DNA of 64,000 nt from Purshia tridentata (lineage: Eukaryota > Streptophyta > Magnoliopsida > Rosales > Rosaceae). The notes below the pieces were generated by a model, which ran no database searches, was not told the origin of the DNA, and saw only the letters and a list, made by a program, of their open reading frames with translations. The stretch is from the NCBI GenBank assembly GCA_003254885.1, contig QANT01008891.1, positions 30,907 through 94,906 on the forward strand. Reading direction: 5' to 3'. This document shows, in pieces, positions 37,184 through 48,155 of the stretch; position 1 is the first letter of the stretch, and every line of letters begins with the position of its first letter. The position numbers were made by a program, and so were the translations under genes.

Positions 37184-38402
37184 CAAGTACAGAAGTCACA
37201 AGTCACAAGTGGGCTGTAAATCGCCATAATTTGAGGAAGTTGGAGTTTTAAATTATCATATATACATATGTTTTGTAGGGGACATGTATGACTGGGTCCA
37301 TTAAATTTTTTTGGTTTAAAGGAATTGAGTGTAAATTTGGTGATTCTGAATGGAATGTGAATTTGGACAAAAACATTTGCTTACATTTGCCTGCCCTTAC
37401 TTGTCAATTACATACATTTTCTATTTATTTTTATTGTTTTGTTTGTTTTGTTTTATTTTACAGTAAGATAAATGCGCTAGTGCAATTATTCAAATAGACT
37501 TTTTTATTAACCCAATGTGGATATTTAATCTCATTTACTTTTTTCTGATGAATGGAGGAGTAATAGATGTTGAGTCCAAGCAAAATTAAGAAAATAAGAT
37601 TGACAAGGAGATATGAGTGTCCCTTATTGTTCAGAAACACATACTTATTTATTTACAGACAAAGAAAAATATATGATATGTTAGTTTAATCTCACGTACT
37701 TTTCCTCGCTTATTATCATTGTTTTTTCTGACAACATTTATTATTATTCTTCATTAGATTTAGGGGTGTTTCTAAGGCCAAAATCATAAATAGTCGCCAG
37801 TCCACTTTTTAATAAGCTGAGTGATCAGATCGGTGTATGAAAATAATGAAACCATTTGACAACTTTATTTTGTATTTTTCTTACATTTACAAATTGAAAC
37901 ACAATCACTAACTTTATAACATAGGTCAGGTTAACATGAAAACTAATAGCTAAATTTTTTTTTTGGTTACATTGGAGGGAATCGATTTCTAGACATAGCC
38001 TAATTTTAACTCTTATCTCACTCACCCTCACTATTTAGACTAACCTCAAAGGCTTAATAACTAAACTTTTTTAACACTAATTAAAGACATTAAGTAAATA
38101 TTTTATCCTAGCAAATTTCAAAGTAAATTTAATAATCATATTATATTACAATTAAAGTATATGTAATAGTAGATAATTCTGTCTTCTCAAATCTCATTTG
38201 TCCTATAATCTATTAGTTAATCTCATGAGTCTTCTCTTATTAAAAGAGTTAGTGCCTAGGCACCAATGTGATATCAAAATGGATCGAATATCTCTTCTTC
38301 TATTCCATTATACAAATAGGTCTCACTTTTATTAGAAAAATGGTACATAAGATGGTATCAAAATGTGATACATTTGGCATTACCCTTTTTATATCAATAA
38401 GT

Positions 38403-38462
38403 AGAGGGCACAATGCTTCTTCCTCTTTTTTTTTTTTTTTTTATCAAGAGGGCACAATGCTT
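38403..38462. mobile_element. Tiny poly(A)-type retroinsertion with 16-bp target duplication
   Basis: A perfect 16-bp direct repeat, AGAGGGCACAATGCTT, lies at 38403-38418 and 38447-38462. Between them are 28 bp made mainly of a T run, which on the minus strand is a poly(A) tail preceded by almost nothing. This is what an extreme 5'-truncated LINE-driven insertion would leave. Replication slippage around the T run is an alternative. Confidence 0.55.
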
Positions 38463-38649
38463 TATTCAAACAAAAGTAATATATTCACATTAATAGACAA
38501 AGTAAACCACGCTCTTCTATTAGTTAAACTGTTATTTGACTATGAAAATTACCAAATCTTTCTCCTGAAAAATGATTGAGAAGAGTCTTTGCATCCCAAT
38601 GAGACCTCCTCTTTTACTTTGTTAATAACAAAAGAAGTGTCTTAAGCTT

Positions 38650-38992
38650 AGTTTCGTATTGCTAAGAGAAAAAATAGTTGTGAAGTAAAGTTAGTTGTAA
38701 AATAAAGCAGTTGAGTGTTTGATTTGGTAAACTATGTTTTCAAAAGTTTTGTGAGTATAAAAAACAGTATTAAAACATTTGGTAAATTTTAATGTAAAGT
38801 GTTGTAGATGTGTATAATAACTAAACTTGTGGTAGGTAGTACACTCGCTACAACTTTCATATCCGAAAGTTTTGAATCGCATGTGAGATGCGACTTTCAA
38901 AAACTATAATGAGTGATACACATAAGAAAAAACACTTTTACTATTTTTTACCAAACACTAAAGTTGTTGTAGCTCACCTAAAATTATAATCA
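38650..38992. mobile_element. Probable MITE remnant
   Basis: Near the left, TGTTTGATTTGGTAAACTAT and, near the right, TTTTTTACCAAACACTAAAG are opposed matches. The flanking TTAGTTGTAA and TTGTTGTAGCTC blocks are loosely inverted too. Ends and target duplication are not clear, so this is only a likely decayed element. Confidence 0.3.
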
Positions 38993-39029
38993 ATAATGCT
39001 AGGAATTTCAAATTTATATACCAAATTTG

Positions 39030-39063
39030 GATCCTAAATACACATGTTAGTGTATTTAGGATC
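39030..39063. repeat. Perfect 14-bp palindrome, 6-bp loop
   Basis: GATCCTAAATACAC, then ATGTTA, then the exact complement of the first arm. Short local repeats of AAGCTATGTATGAATCAATG follow within 100 bp. No gene is adjacent. Confidence 0.85.
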
Positions 39064-41309
39064 AATGAAGCTATGTATGAATCAATGAAGCTATGTGTGT
39101 TTTACTTGTAAAATTAATAATCCCCAGAATAAGCTATGTATGAATCAATGAAGACATGCTGCTTTTGAATGTGCAACAACCTTTTTTTTTTTGTTTTTTC
39201 AGTATAAGGGAGGGGGAGATTCGGGTGCATAGGGGAAGCTTTAATCTTTGGTCAATCAGGCCAATCCCAATTCATGAATGTGCAACAACAACCTTATAGA
39301 CAATAACCAATGGAAGGGTAGTTTTATGATTTGACTTTCAATTATTTAAATTTTCCCAGCTTAGAACATTTTAGGGGTATTACATTAATAGGTTGAACTA
39401 AAAATGAGGATAATGTTAATATTTATCAATATAAATTTCTTAATACATGACCGACAATGAAGTTATTATTAATTGGTGGAAATAATTTTTTTCTGCTAGA
39501 GGTGGTGAATTATGAGTTATAATTGGTCAGGAAGGAATGATTTGATAATTGATAACCTTTTTTATGAGGTTGAATTTTCATTATCAAGATTCAAAACTGA
39601 GATATTGGTCAATTTCACACTTTATAAAATGAAAATAGACGTGCCATGCAATATCAGAATATCTTGTATGGAGTTAATAACGTTCTTGATCGATATTCAA
39701 TGTATGTAGAAGAAGAAAAAAAAAAGAAGGAATTGTGTGTAGAGAGCGACACGTGGTGTTATTCGCTGGTTCTGCCACATGTCATCTATTTCGGTGGTCC
39801 CCAAAAAAATTTCACAATATTTTGCCAGCAATGACCGAATTAAAACCATTAATTAGTAATATGTGTTATCTGTAGATTCTGTACCAGTTATATAATTAAT
39901 CTTGATTAAAATTTGAGCCAATAAACTCATCCATTTTGCGATATCCCCTCACGCTGTAAGCATCAGTTATGGTTGACCTGAATAAATAAAATTAATTAAT
40001 TAAAAACTAAACATAGGACACATAGTTAATTTGTGCATGTTGCGTGCTTGTTCTTGTAAGCATAGAAAACTCAACCATCTTTATTATAATCGAACAAATT
40101 TCAGTGCATCAAACAAATACAATTATGCTTAAACATCGCCCATTTCAATCATATATATAATCATTAATTATTAATTGTTCTCCTGAATCAACACTCATAT
40201 TTGTACTGATTTTCCTACCATATCAATTTGATTATCATTTCACCAATAGGCTCTACTAAAATATTGTTTATTCAAGCAAAATAAAATTTAGTTATATGAA
40301 TTTTGTACGAGCAAGTCTCACACAATTAACATGTTAAGTTTCGTTTTTAGCCGAAAGATATATAAAAAATGATCATCTATATGACTTTAGATTTTTTTAT
40401 TTCAATTTAAATCCATTTTGATTTTTAGTGGAGTTGAGTATAGATCGATTTTAGATGACTAATTGAAGTGTGTTAAGTGATATTCTTTAGATACTTGATA
40501 AAATGTTTTTATGGATTTTTTGTCGATTTGTATACCTTATGGGATGGTTGAGAAAGAACAATAATGATTTAAGGTTATTGGGTGATTTGTATACATGAAT
40601 ATTGCACAAGTAAAGGCCTTGTTACCTATAGATTAGGTAATGAAATTAATATAATAATGCTTGTTTTTTGATGTATTGCTGCATTGTATGACTATAAAAA
40701 GATTGTGATTATATACCTTAGGAATGAGTTTGTATTTGTGTTGACTTTATTAAATATTTATTTTCTTAAATTTTGAAGGCTTACTTGTACAATTTTCCCG
40801 ATTTATATAGTAAGTAAATTACACATATATATTTTATGTTTAACGTGGTCATGATGGTTGTGTTTAAAAATTAATATGGGTGCATCATAAAATATTAGGA
40901 AATAAAATTTTTTAAAAGTAATAAAGGTCTAAATTTATGAATTATTAATTAATTTCTATTATTTACCATAAGGGGTAAAATAGATACAAAATTAATAAAT
41001 TGGCCTAAATTAGAAACCAAAAACTCTTGGGTTAAATCTAAAGATCGAGCTTAAATTTATTTTAACCTTAGTGTGCATATAGACACTATAGTCGATCTTG
41101 TTCTTATCACAGTTTAGTCTTTTCACATTCCAATCCGGCTTTACTTTGACAAAGTCCACACGTCCCTCCCATTTTGTTGAGTGAGTTCTATAATATGCTT
41201 TATTGGACCACGTACCCATAAAAAAGCAACCTCCTCCCATACATACATACCAACAAATTGCAAACAAACAAACCCCAAATCACTCTCTCCCTCTCTGCCA
41301 TCAATTTCA

Positions 41310-41316
41310 TATATAA
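41310..41316 (+). promoter_or_regulatory. Possible TATA box
   Basis: TATATAA lies 114 bp upstream of the next ATG and follows a CTCTCTCCCTCTCT pyrimidine patch. The spacing is plausible for a plant promoter. Confidence 0.35.
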
Positions 41317-41429
41317 TCACTATCTTCTCCACAATCATAAGCACTTCTTGTTTTCCAAATTTCCCTCATACCAAACACCAATCATTTTCTTGCTTTTCCT
41401 TGATACACAACAATTAGATACTTGCAAAC

Positions 41430-41909
41430 ATGAAGGCTAGCAAAGAAAGCAGCAGATTCAGAAGGTTAATGAAGGTCCCCATAAGGATTTTGATCAAAGC
41501 CAAAGACTTGTACATCCAGGGCATGACTGAGTGCTCTGGAAAATTAGATTATGGCATGGGCATGGGTTGTCCAACCCAAATCCCCACTACTTTGCCCCGA
41601 AGCTTCAGTACCAGCTCCACCAAATCAAGCAGCAGCCAAAACAATGAAGATTACAGAGAGCTTCTGAGGGCTGCTTCTGCTAGGGGTCGTTTAGGCAATA
41701 ACAAAACTGGTCAACACTTAAACCTTGCTCCTCCAAAACTACAGCAGCAGCCCAACACCACTATGATGCCTCGGAGTCGCAGTGTTGGGATTGGCAGGAT
41801 TGATGAAGACAAGCCATGTGAGTTTGATCAAGAAGATGTCATGGTGAAGACAGATGTGTATCCAAGAAGCAGAAGCTATGCTGTTTCTAGGAGAACAACC
41901 ATGTCCTAA
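41430..41909 (+). CDS. Uncharacterised plant protein with RSRSVGIGRIDEDKPCEF motif
   Basis: One exon encodes 159 residues. The N-terminal third, KVPIRILIKAKDLYIQGMTE, is basic and amphipathic and is followed by CSGKLDYGMGMGCP. A Ser/Thr-rich stretch (about 55-70) and DYRELLRAASARGRL come next. A Gln/Pro linker follows, then the RSRSVGIGRIDEDKPCEFDQ block, and the protein ends VYPRSRSYAVSRR. I recognise the layout as a plant-specific family without a known function. No membrane segment, signal peptide or enzyme motif is visible. The two RSRS blocks could be phosphorylated by basophilic kinases, which is inference. The start is the first ATG after the pyrimidine patch and TATA-like site. Confidence 0.8.
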   Translation: MKASKESSRFRRLMKVPIRILIKAKDLYIQGMTECSGKLDYGMGMGCPTQIPTTLPRSFSTSSTKSSSSQNNEDYRELLRAASARGRLGNNKTGQHLNLAPPKLQQQPNTTMMPRSRSVGIGRIDEDKPCEFDQEDVMVKTDVYPRSRSYAVSRRTTMS

Positions 41910-43716
41910 TATTAAAGAAACAACAAAGAAAGGCAGCTTTTATTTCTTGCATTATTTATTTATCTCAAAGTCAATTGTTGATTTTCTAGTTTTTATCCCT
42001 GTTTTGCAGCCTTTTAATTAGGTTGATTATTAATATATAGGAGTTGGTCAGGTATTAGTTATCTGTTATTAGTATAACTAACATGTTACATTATCAGACT
42101 ACGAATCAACAAAATATAGAACATGTCAGCTGTTCCTATAAATTTCTCATTCTATATCTATGTACTCTATGTGAAGAAAAATGGGTATTTAATGATTTGT
42201 AACCTCTGTTTGTTGTAGTTTTTCGTCCATTTGTGATGAAAAATATAATATCTTACATCTGTGTGAGGTAACAGTTTTTATCCTTATTACTATAATTTGA
42301 CGATTAAGATGAAACGTTGAGGAATAAACATATTATAGTTAATTTGTTCTTAAATGTTTTAATAGTCCAAACTCTCTTAGCCTCTTTCAAAAAATATCTT
42401 TAAAAATTAAATCTTCCTCCATTCTCTAAAATCGAGAGATATTAGGATAATAGTTGCAGCGCCAAGCTCCAAGCATATTGTCTCCCTTATGAATTTCGTG
42501 ATCAATTAATTAAAATGGTCCAATATATTAAATTATCAGCTGTCTAATCTGAAATTGTATTCAAAACTCAGGTAGTAATAATCATTTATTACCCTACATC
42601 TAGAAAACAAGTGATGATTGATGAACAAGTTGGTTGGGCAAGGCCAATGTATCCATTATTTGGAGCCATGAAAAAGCAAAACCAACAACGGTACTTAAAT
42701 AAGGAATAAAATTAAAGTAACTGTGACAGATAATTGATGTTTAATCATTGTTGGATTAAATGTGTAAGTGCTATGAACTCATTATATTAAATTGGATAAC
42801 ATCGAATCGAAGTACTATGAGTGCTTTGTTTGTGCTAATAAATTAATCACTTGAGTAGCAGTACTCTCAAAACTAAATGCATGTGATTGGACTTGGGGAT
42901 CAACTTCCTTTATTCTTTATTCGGATTAATTACTTAATGGGTATTAATTTTTGTATTCTTAAATCCATGCATTAGTTATTAATTAATTATCTTATTTTCA
43001 GCCTTCCTATTCGATATTTTGAGCACAAAAGTTGGATGAGAAGGAGTTTTCATTAAAGTCATCACCAAATATTAATTGATACTAATAAGCAACTTGATTG
43101 TGTTGGAGGCTTAGAGCCACTAACAGTACGCACTATATTGTCCCAATCAATATGTGTAGTGCTTTGTACAATCACGAGTAGTACTATCACAATGGTGATG
43201 GATTAAAACTTTAGATTATGGCCGGTGCCATACAAGACAAATTAAAGGGCACAAAGCTATTTGACAATCAAAAGATAAAATCTGATAGTATCTCCAAACA
43301 AGTAGAAGATAATAGATATGGTAGTTTCTCAACAACTCTTCAACCATCGACCACGTCAATTCTTAATCTTGTGATATTTTGATCGCACTAAAATTTACAT
43401 GCACTCGTATTTGAATCTAGGAACTTAGGAAGTATCAACTTGATTATTGACTTTGTAAAAACAGAGCAAATTTTATACATAAATATGGAAGTGTAACTAG
43501 TTTTGTCAAGGTGGTGATCAACTCAACCATATCTTCAATGGGTTAAAGAGTAACCAAGGAAGCAGTGACACAAGTCATATGACTCATGTCCAAAATGTTG
43601 ACACCTGAAGAGACATACAACAAAGAATGGACACATGGCAATGGTTTCGCCCATGAAACTGTAGCTAGTGCAGGACTCAAAAACTCTTTGAAAACAAAGC
43701 TGTGAAAAGAACAAAA
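41910..43716. other. Intergenic spacer
   Basis: This includes the 3' untranslated region of the preceding gene and the promoter of the SCPL gene. AT-rich, with no gene or notable repeat recognised. Confidence 0.45.
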
Positions 43717-46700
43717 ATGGAAGCAGCACTTTTTGAGAGCATGCAAGGAAAAGTTTGTGCCAAAAGTTTCAAGTGGCTTTGTTTCCAATATTTTATTTTT
43801 CTGCTGTTTTTATCAAAGCCTCAGGTTTCAGGCTCAATCATCACCAAATCCCTGCCTGGATTTCCTGGTTCTCTTCCCTTCAAACTTGAAACTGGGTGAG
43901 TCATGATCTTATAACAGTACCCACTACCTTAATTAAATAATTAATTACTTTAATTAAGTTATTGGCATTTGGGTTTGATCAGGTACATTGGGGTTGGTGA
44001 GAAAGAAGATGCGCAGCTCTTCTATTACTTTGTTGAATCTGAAAGGAGCCCAAGAGATGACCCTCTTTTGCTCTGGCTCACTGGTGGCCCTACTTGCTCT
44101 GCTCTATGTGGACTGGCTTTTGAGATAGGTGCTACTACATATATATGAACCTCTTTTTTTTTTTCCTTTTTTTTTTTTTTTTTGTGATTTATCATTTGAT
44201 CATTGTGAAAATCGACTGTAGTACATTGTCTAAAGACAATTCAGACTGTAAATCTGAACAACACATCAAAACAAAAACCCAGTTAATTTTAGTTTAGATT
44301 GAGAGCCTAACAAAGTAACAATGAACATTTATCATGGATTACAAGTTTTAGTGTGGGAATAGTAGATCCGTGACCAGTTTAAGAGGACTACTTCTCTGTA
44401 TTTTTAAATGTTAAAACTTTATCTGTTTCATGCCCCATTAACAAATATCTTTTGTAAATTGTTTTTACCTCTTGTATACTATAATTTATATGTTCTCGCA
44501 AAAAAGTTGGTCATCTTTCCACTGATTTGATCTAATCCAGAGAGTGCTTACCACCTTCTAGTTCCATCACAATGTAGTGCCTTCCAATTTTTAAATGACA
44601 CAACCCTCAGCTGCAATAAGGTTTTGACAAATTTTTGGTTTTGTGTAGGCCCTATAAAGTTTAAAATGGTTGAGTATAATGGTAGCTTACCAACTTTTGT
44701 GCTTAATCAGTACTCGTGGACAAAGGTACATTTGCAACCTTTTCGAATGTACGTGCATGCTATTTATGTTTATTATTGTACCATTACAGTTTCTTCATGT
44801 TGTTTTCTGCAAAATCACGATGCATTAGGTTTCCAGCATAATATTCGTAGATGCACCTACTGGCTCCGGGTTCTCATATTCAAGGAGCTCACAAGGGTCC
44901 AATGATATATTGTTTGTTAATCATATTTATAGTTTCCTCATGAAGGTAAATTAGCCCGACAATTGCATTGAAATGATATACAAAAACACAAGCAGTCGGC
45001 GTATCTTTAAGGCAATTTTGTTACTTGTGTGCAGTGGTTCCTCAGTCACCCTGAATTCATTTCAAATCCAATCTACATTGGCGGTGACTCGTACTCTGGC
45101 CTGATTGTCCCAGTTGTAGCTCAAGAAATAGCAAAGGGTAACATACATACCAACCTTATTCAAATGTAATAATAACTCGAGCAATTAACTATAGATGGAC
45201 ACAATATTACCTTGCTTATAATTGCTATGATGCTGCAGGTATTGAAGTCAGAGACATACCAGAAATTAATTTCAAAGTGTGTGTTCTAGGACCAAATTTT
45301 GATTACTAGCCCAAGAATTTCAAAATCACTAAAAGGACTAACAATTTTAGAAACTTTTCCAGGGTTATCTGCTTGGGAACCCATCAACAGATTTAAATTT
45401 GGATAGGAACTCAAGGCTTCCATTTGCTCATCGGATGGCTCTAATTCCTGATGAACTGTACAAGGTAGTTCAAACCATCCATTCTCTAAATTCTCCAATT
45501 CATCATCCAAGAATGAATGCCTCTAGTTGCCATCTATATATCTTAGTTCCATTTAGTTCTAATACGAATATTTAAATGGGGCTGCAAAATTTTCTTAGTC
45601 AGCGAAAAAGAGTTGCAGAGGACAGTACAGACGAATCAACAAAAGCAATAAACAATGTGCAAAGGATCTTCAGGATATATCAGCGGTGGGAAGAGTTTTC
45701 TTTTTCCCTATTCAAATTAACAAGAGTTGTACAAATTTTCCTTGCATTTTCATTTTCACCACATTGTTTATTAGATACCATTTTGCCTTTGCAGTGCATT
45801 GAAAAAATAAATCATGGTCGCGTCTTGGATCCTTTGTGTCCTTCCAGCTTTGTTGCAAATAGCAAGATGCATGACCACCAGAGAAAGCTCTTTGAAAAAT
45901 CAGAAGAGCCACCATTTAAACTCAACCCAATTCACCTGAGCCTTAATCCCAAACTTTCAGAGCCAACGTTTGGCATTCCTAAATTTGGTTGCATGGTAAG
46001 TTCACTTTTCTCTAATCACCAATCATTCCACTGAGCTAGGTGTTTTGCAAATGATGAACCTCATTACAGAATTACGAGAATTTTCTGATCCACATTTGGG
46101 CAAATGATGAAAGTGTTCAGAAGGCGCTACACATTCAGAAAGTAAGAGAATTTGATCAATTGGAAAAATCGATGTATGGAATTCTTAACCACACACAAAT
46201 TTTCACCCGTTAAGACATTGTTGATGTTGGGACATCAACTAATATTGTGTGAAAATTCCTGGTTTAACAAAATCTTATTTGGCATACCATTTTACTTTTT
46301 GGTAATAAACCAGAAAATGTTGTGGATTAGATGCAACAGCAGTGGCTTGCCTTACACACAACATTTCCAGAATGTGGTTAGCTATCATCTATCTCTCCAT
46401 GCCGGAGGTTACCGAGCTCTAATATACAGGTCTTGTTTTTGGTCATAAGCTCTAATATACAAGGTGTAGTTGCACTCATCTCTGCACTCATACAGTCACT
46501 CAAAATTAGTATCTATATAGTAAACAATAGACCTAGTTTCCCAATTGGCGAACCAAATCAATATAGTTTGGGTTAGCTGAATTTTTGAGGTCTTTGAAAA
46601 GTAAATGTTTTATGCAGTGGTGATCATGACATGGTGGTCCCATACTTGGGAACCCTAGCATGGATTAAGTCTCTGAACTTTACTATTGTTGCTCGCTGGA

Positions 46701-47045
46701 GACCGTGGCTGGTTGATGATCAAGTTGCTGGGTAGGCTTTGTCTACACCAATACTTTACAATGTAGCTTTATACCATGTAGTGGTCATAACTGAATCCTC
46801 ATTTACTTACTGGTGCTGTTTGCTGTGTGCAGATACTCGACGTTATACTCAAACAACTTTACATTTGCAACTGTTAAGGCAAGAGTGTGCTTCAGTGCTT
46901 GTGCTCTTTCTACAATATTGAAAATGGCCTGATAAATTCTTATTAAGTTGTTGTTTTGCAGGGAGGAGGTCACACAGCGCCAGAAGATCGGCCTAAGGAA
47001 TGCTTTGCCATGTACAAAAGGTGTATCTCTCAACAACCACTGTGA
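43717..47045 (+). CDS. Serine carboxypeptidase-like protein, 14 exons
   Basis: Exons: 43717-43895, 43983-44128, 44649-44725, 44829-44945, 45035-45137, 45239-45276, 45363-45464, 45599-45685, 45795-45995, 46070-46141, 46314-46429, 46618-46731, 46833-46878, 46962-47045. All phases agree, giving 493 residues. Twelve introns are GT-AG; the last has a GC donor. The start is the ATG at 43717, followed by a hydrophobic signal-type segment (about 20-33) and [20 protein letters not shown], typical of the family. The triad is present: Ser192 in GGDSYSG, Asp415 in [10 protein letters not shown] and His470 in GGGHTAPE. The layout fits clade I, whose members often act as acyltransferases using glucose esters in the vacuole. 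The active-site loop reads [10 protein letters not shown] instead of the usual GGPGCS, so activity may be altered. The spacer between [12 protein letters not shown] and the next helix is short. Arabidopsis has an SCPL cluster beside the GT34 gene At2g22900. Confidence 0.88.
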
Positions 47046-47491
47046 CCACTCCAGAGTTCCAACTCTAGACTGTAATTGTGCTCAAATTTGATCACATGAC
47101 CACCCTTTTGTTCAGTCAAGAAGAGCATGTTTCTAATGGTCATTGGTATATGGTACTGTTTTATTGTGTTTCTAATGGTCATTGCTATTTGACATTAAAT
47201 TCAACAGAACTGTTTTATAATTTTGTATACCATATGGTCTAATGGTCATTGCACTTGGGTCATTAACAACTATTTTGAGCCTCTAGTTAGAGAGAAATTA
47301 CCATAATATATACTTAAATACGTCAATGTGATTAAAGAGGTGCTATTGCATCGACCCCAAAAAACAAGTTTCAATTGCAAAGCTGCAGAGTTCGAGCACT
47401 CAAAGCAACCAATAACACCGGCACAAAGGGAAACTCTTAACTTCAAAAACAAACGACACAAAAGAGGGTGTCGTAAGTTTTTTCTGCAACG
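47046..47491. other. Short spacer
   Basis: Holds the SCPL 3' untranslated region and the promoter of the next gene. A short direct repeat, GTTTCTAATGGTCATTG, occurs near 47128 and 47168. No gene is seen. Confidence 0.45.
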
Positions 47492-48155
47492 ATGCGCCGG
47501 GAAGAGAAGCGACGCAAGTTCCATGAGGGTGTCCTGGACATGCTTTATCCTCCTCCTCCATCACCACCAGTACTCCCTCTCTCTCTCTCTCTCTGTATGT
47601 CTCTGATTTATAACTTTTCTCTGCAACATTTTTATTGTGAAAGTAAATTATTTACAGCCAAAAGATGAGGAGGTACCCGTGGACATTTTACGTGAAGACT
47701 TTGAAGGAGATGGGTTAGGGGAAAGTGGATCTTCAACGTCGTCGAGCGGTGATAATGATGGTAATGGCGAAAGTGGGCCTCGGAGGCTTACAAGGGCCCA
47801 GCGGAAGAGACTGCGCAAGAAGAAGCTCAAGGAAGATGCTTCTCGCCGCAGGCAAATTGTTGGGCCGCTTTTGCCTTCAACAACAGTTGGTCAAGTTGAA
47901 AACAAACCTCAAGGTGTTCGATGTAATGCCTCTGAGGAATCTGATGCTGATGCTGTCGTTGAGAAACAAGGTGAGAAGGCTAAACCACCACATTTTATTT
48001 TCACATTTCTGTTTTTGAAATTTGTATAACAAATTGAAAACATGATGAGGGGTTGCGTTTGTTCAGGAGATCAGCTTCGTGCTTGCTCTAACCACAAAAA
48101 AGTGAAGCAAAGGAGGAACGCAAAGAAGCTGGCCAGGGAAAGAGAGCAAGATTGA
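47492..48155 (+). CDS. Uncharacterised Lys/Arg-rich protein, three exons
   Basis: Exons 47492-47569, 47658-47970 and 48067-48155 give 159 residues with GT-AG introns. The start, MRREEKRRKFHEGVLDMLYP, is followed by PPPPSPP, an acidic Ser/Gly-rich stretch (about 40-63), and a strongly basic block, LTRAQRKRLRKKKLKEDASR (about 68-87), followed by IVGPLLP. The tail is basic again, KQRRNAKKLARERE. The basic blocks suggest a nuclear or nucleolar RNA-binding protein, which is inference. I recall plant homologues with the same start and basic block but no assigned role. The first intron carries a CT microsatellite. Confidence 0.78.
47577..47594. repeat. (CT)n microsatellite
   Basis: A short CT run just after the first donor site of the Lys/Arg-rich protein gene. 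Confidence 0.9.

Larger units (their letters stand above)
31886..41429. other. Longest intergenic region (9.5 kb)
   Basis: No protein or RNA gene is supportable here. The left 800 bp is the U-box gene's leader and promoter, with pyrimidine tracts in its sense and two CACGTG motifs. The rest is AT-rich and holds an N-marked 20-bp repeat, two perfect short palindromes, a TA microsatellite, a small insertion with a 16-bp target duplication and probable remnants of transposons. The last 300 bp is the promoter of the gene at 41430. Confidence 0.45.
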
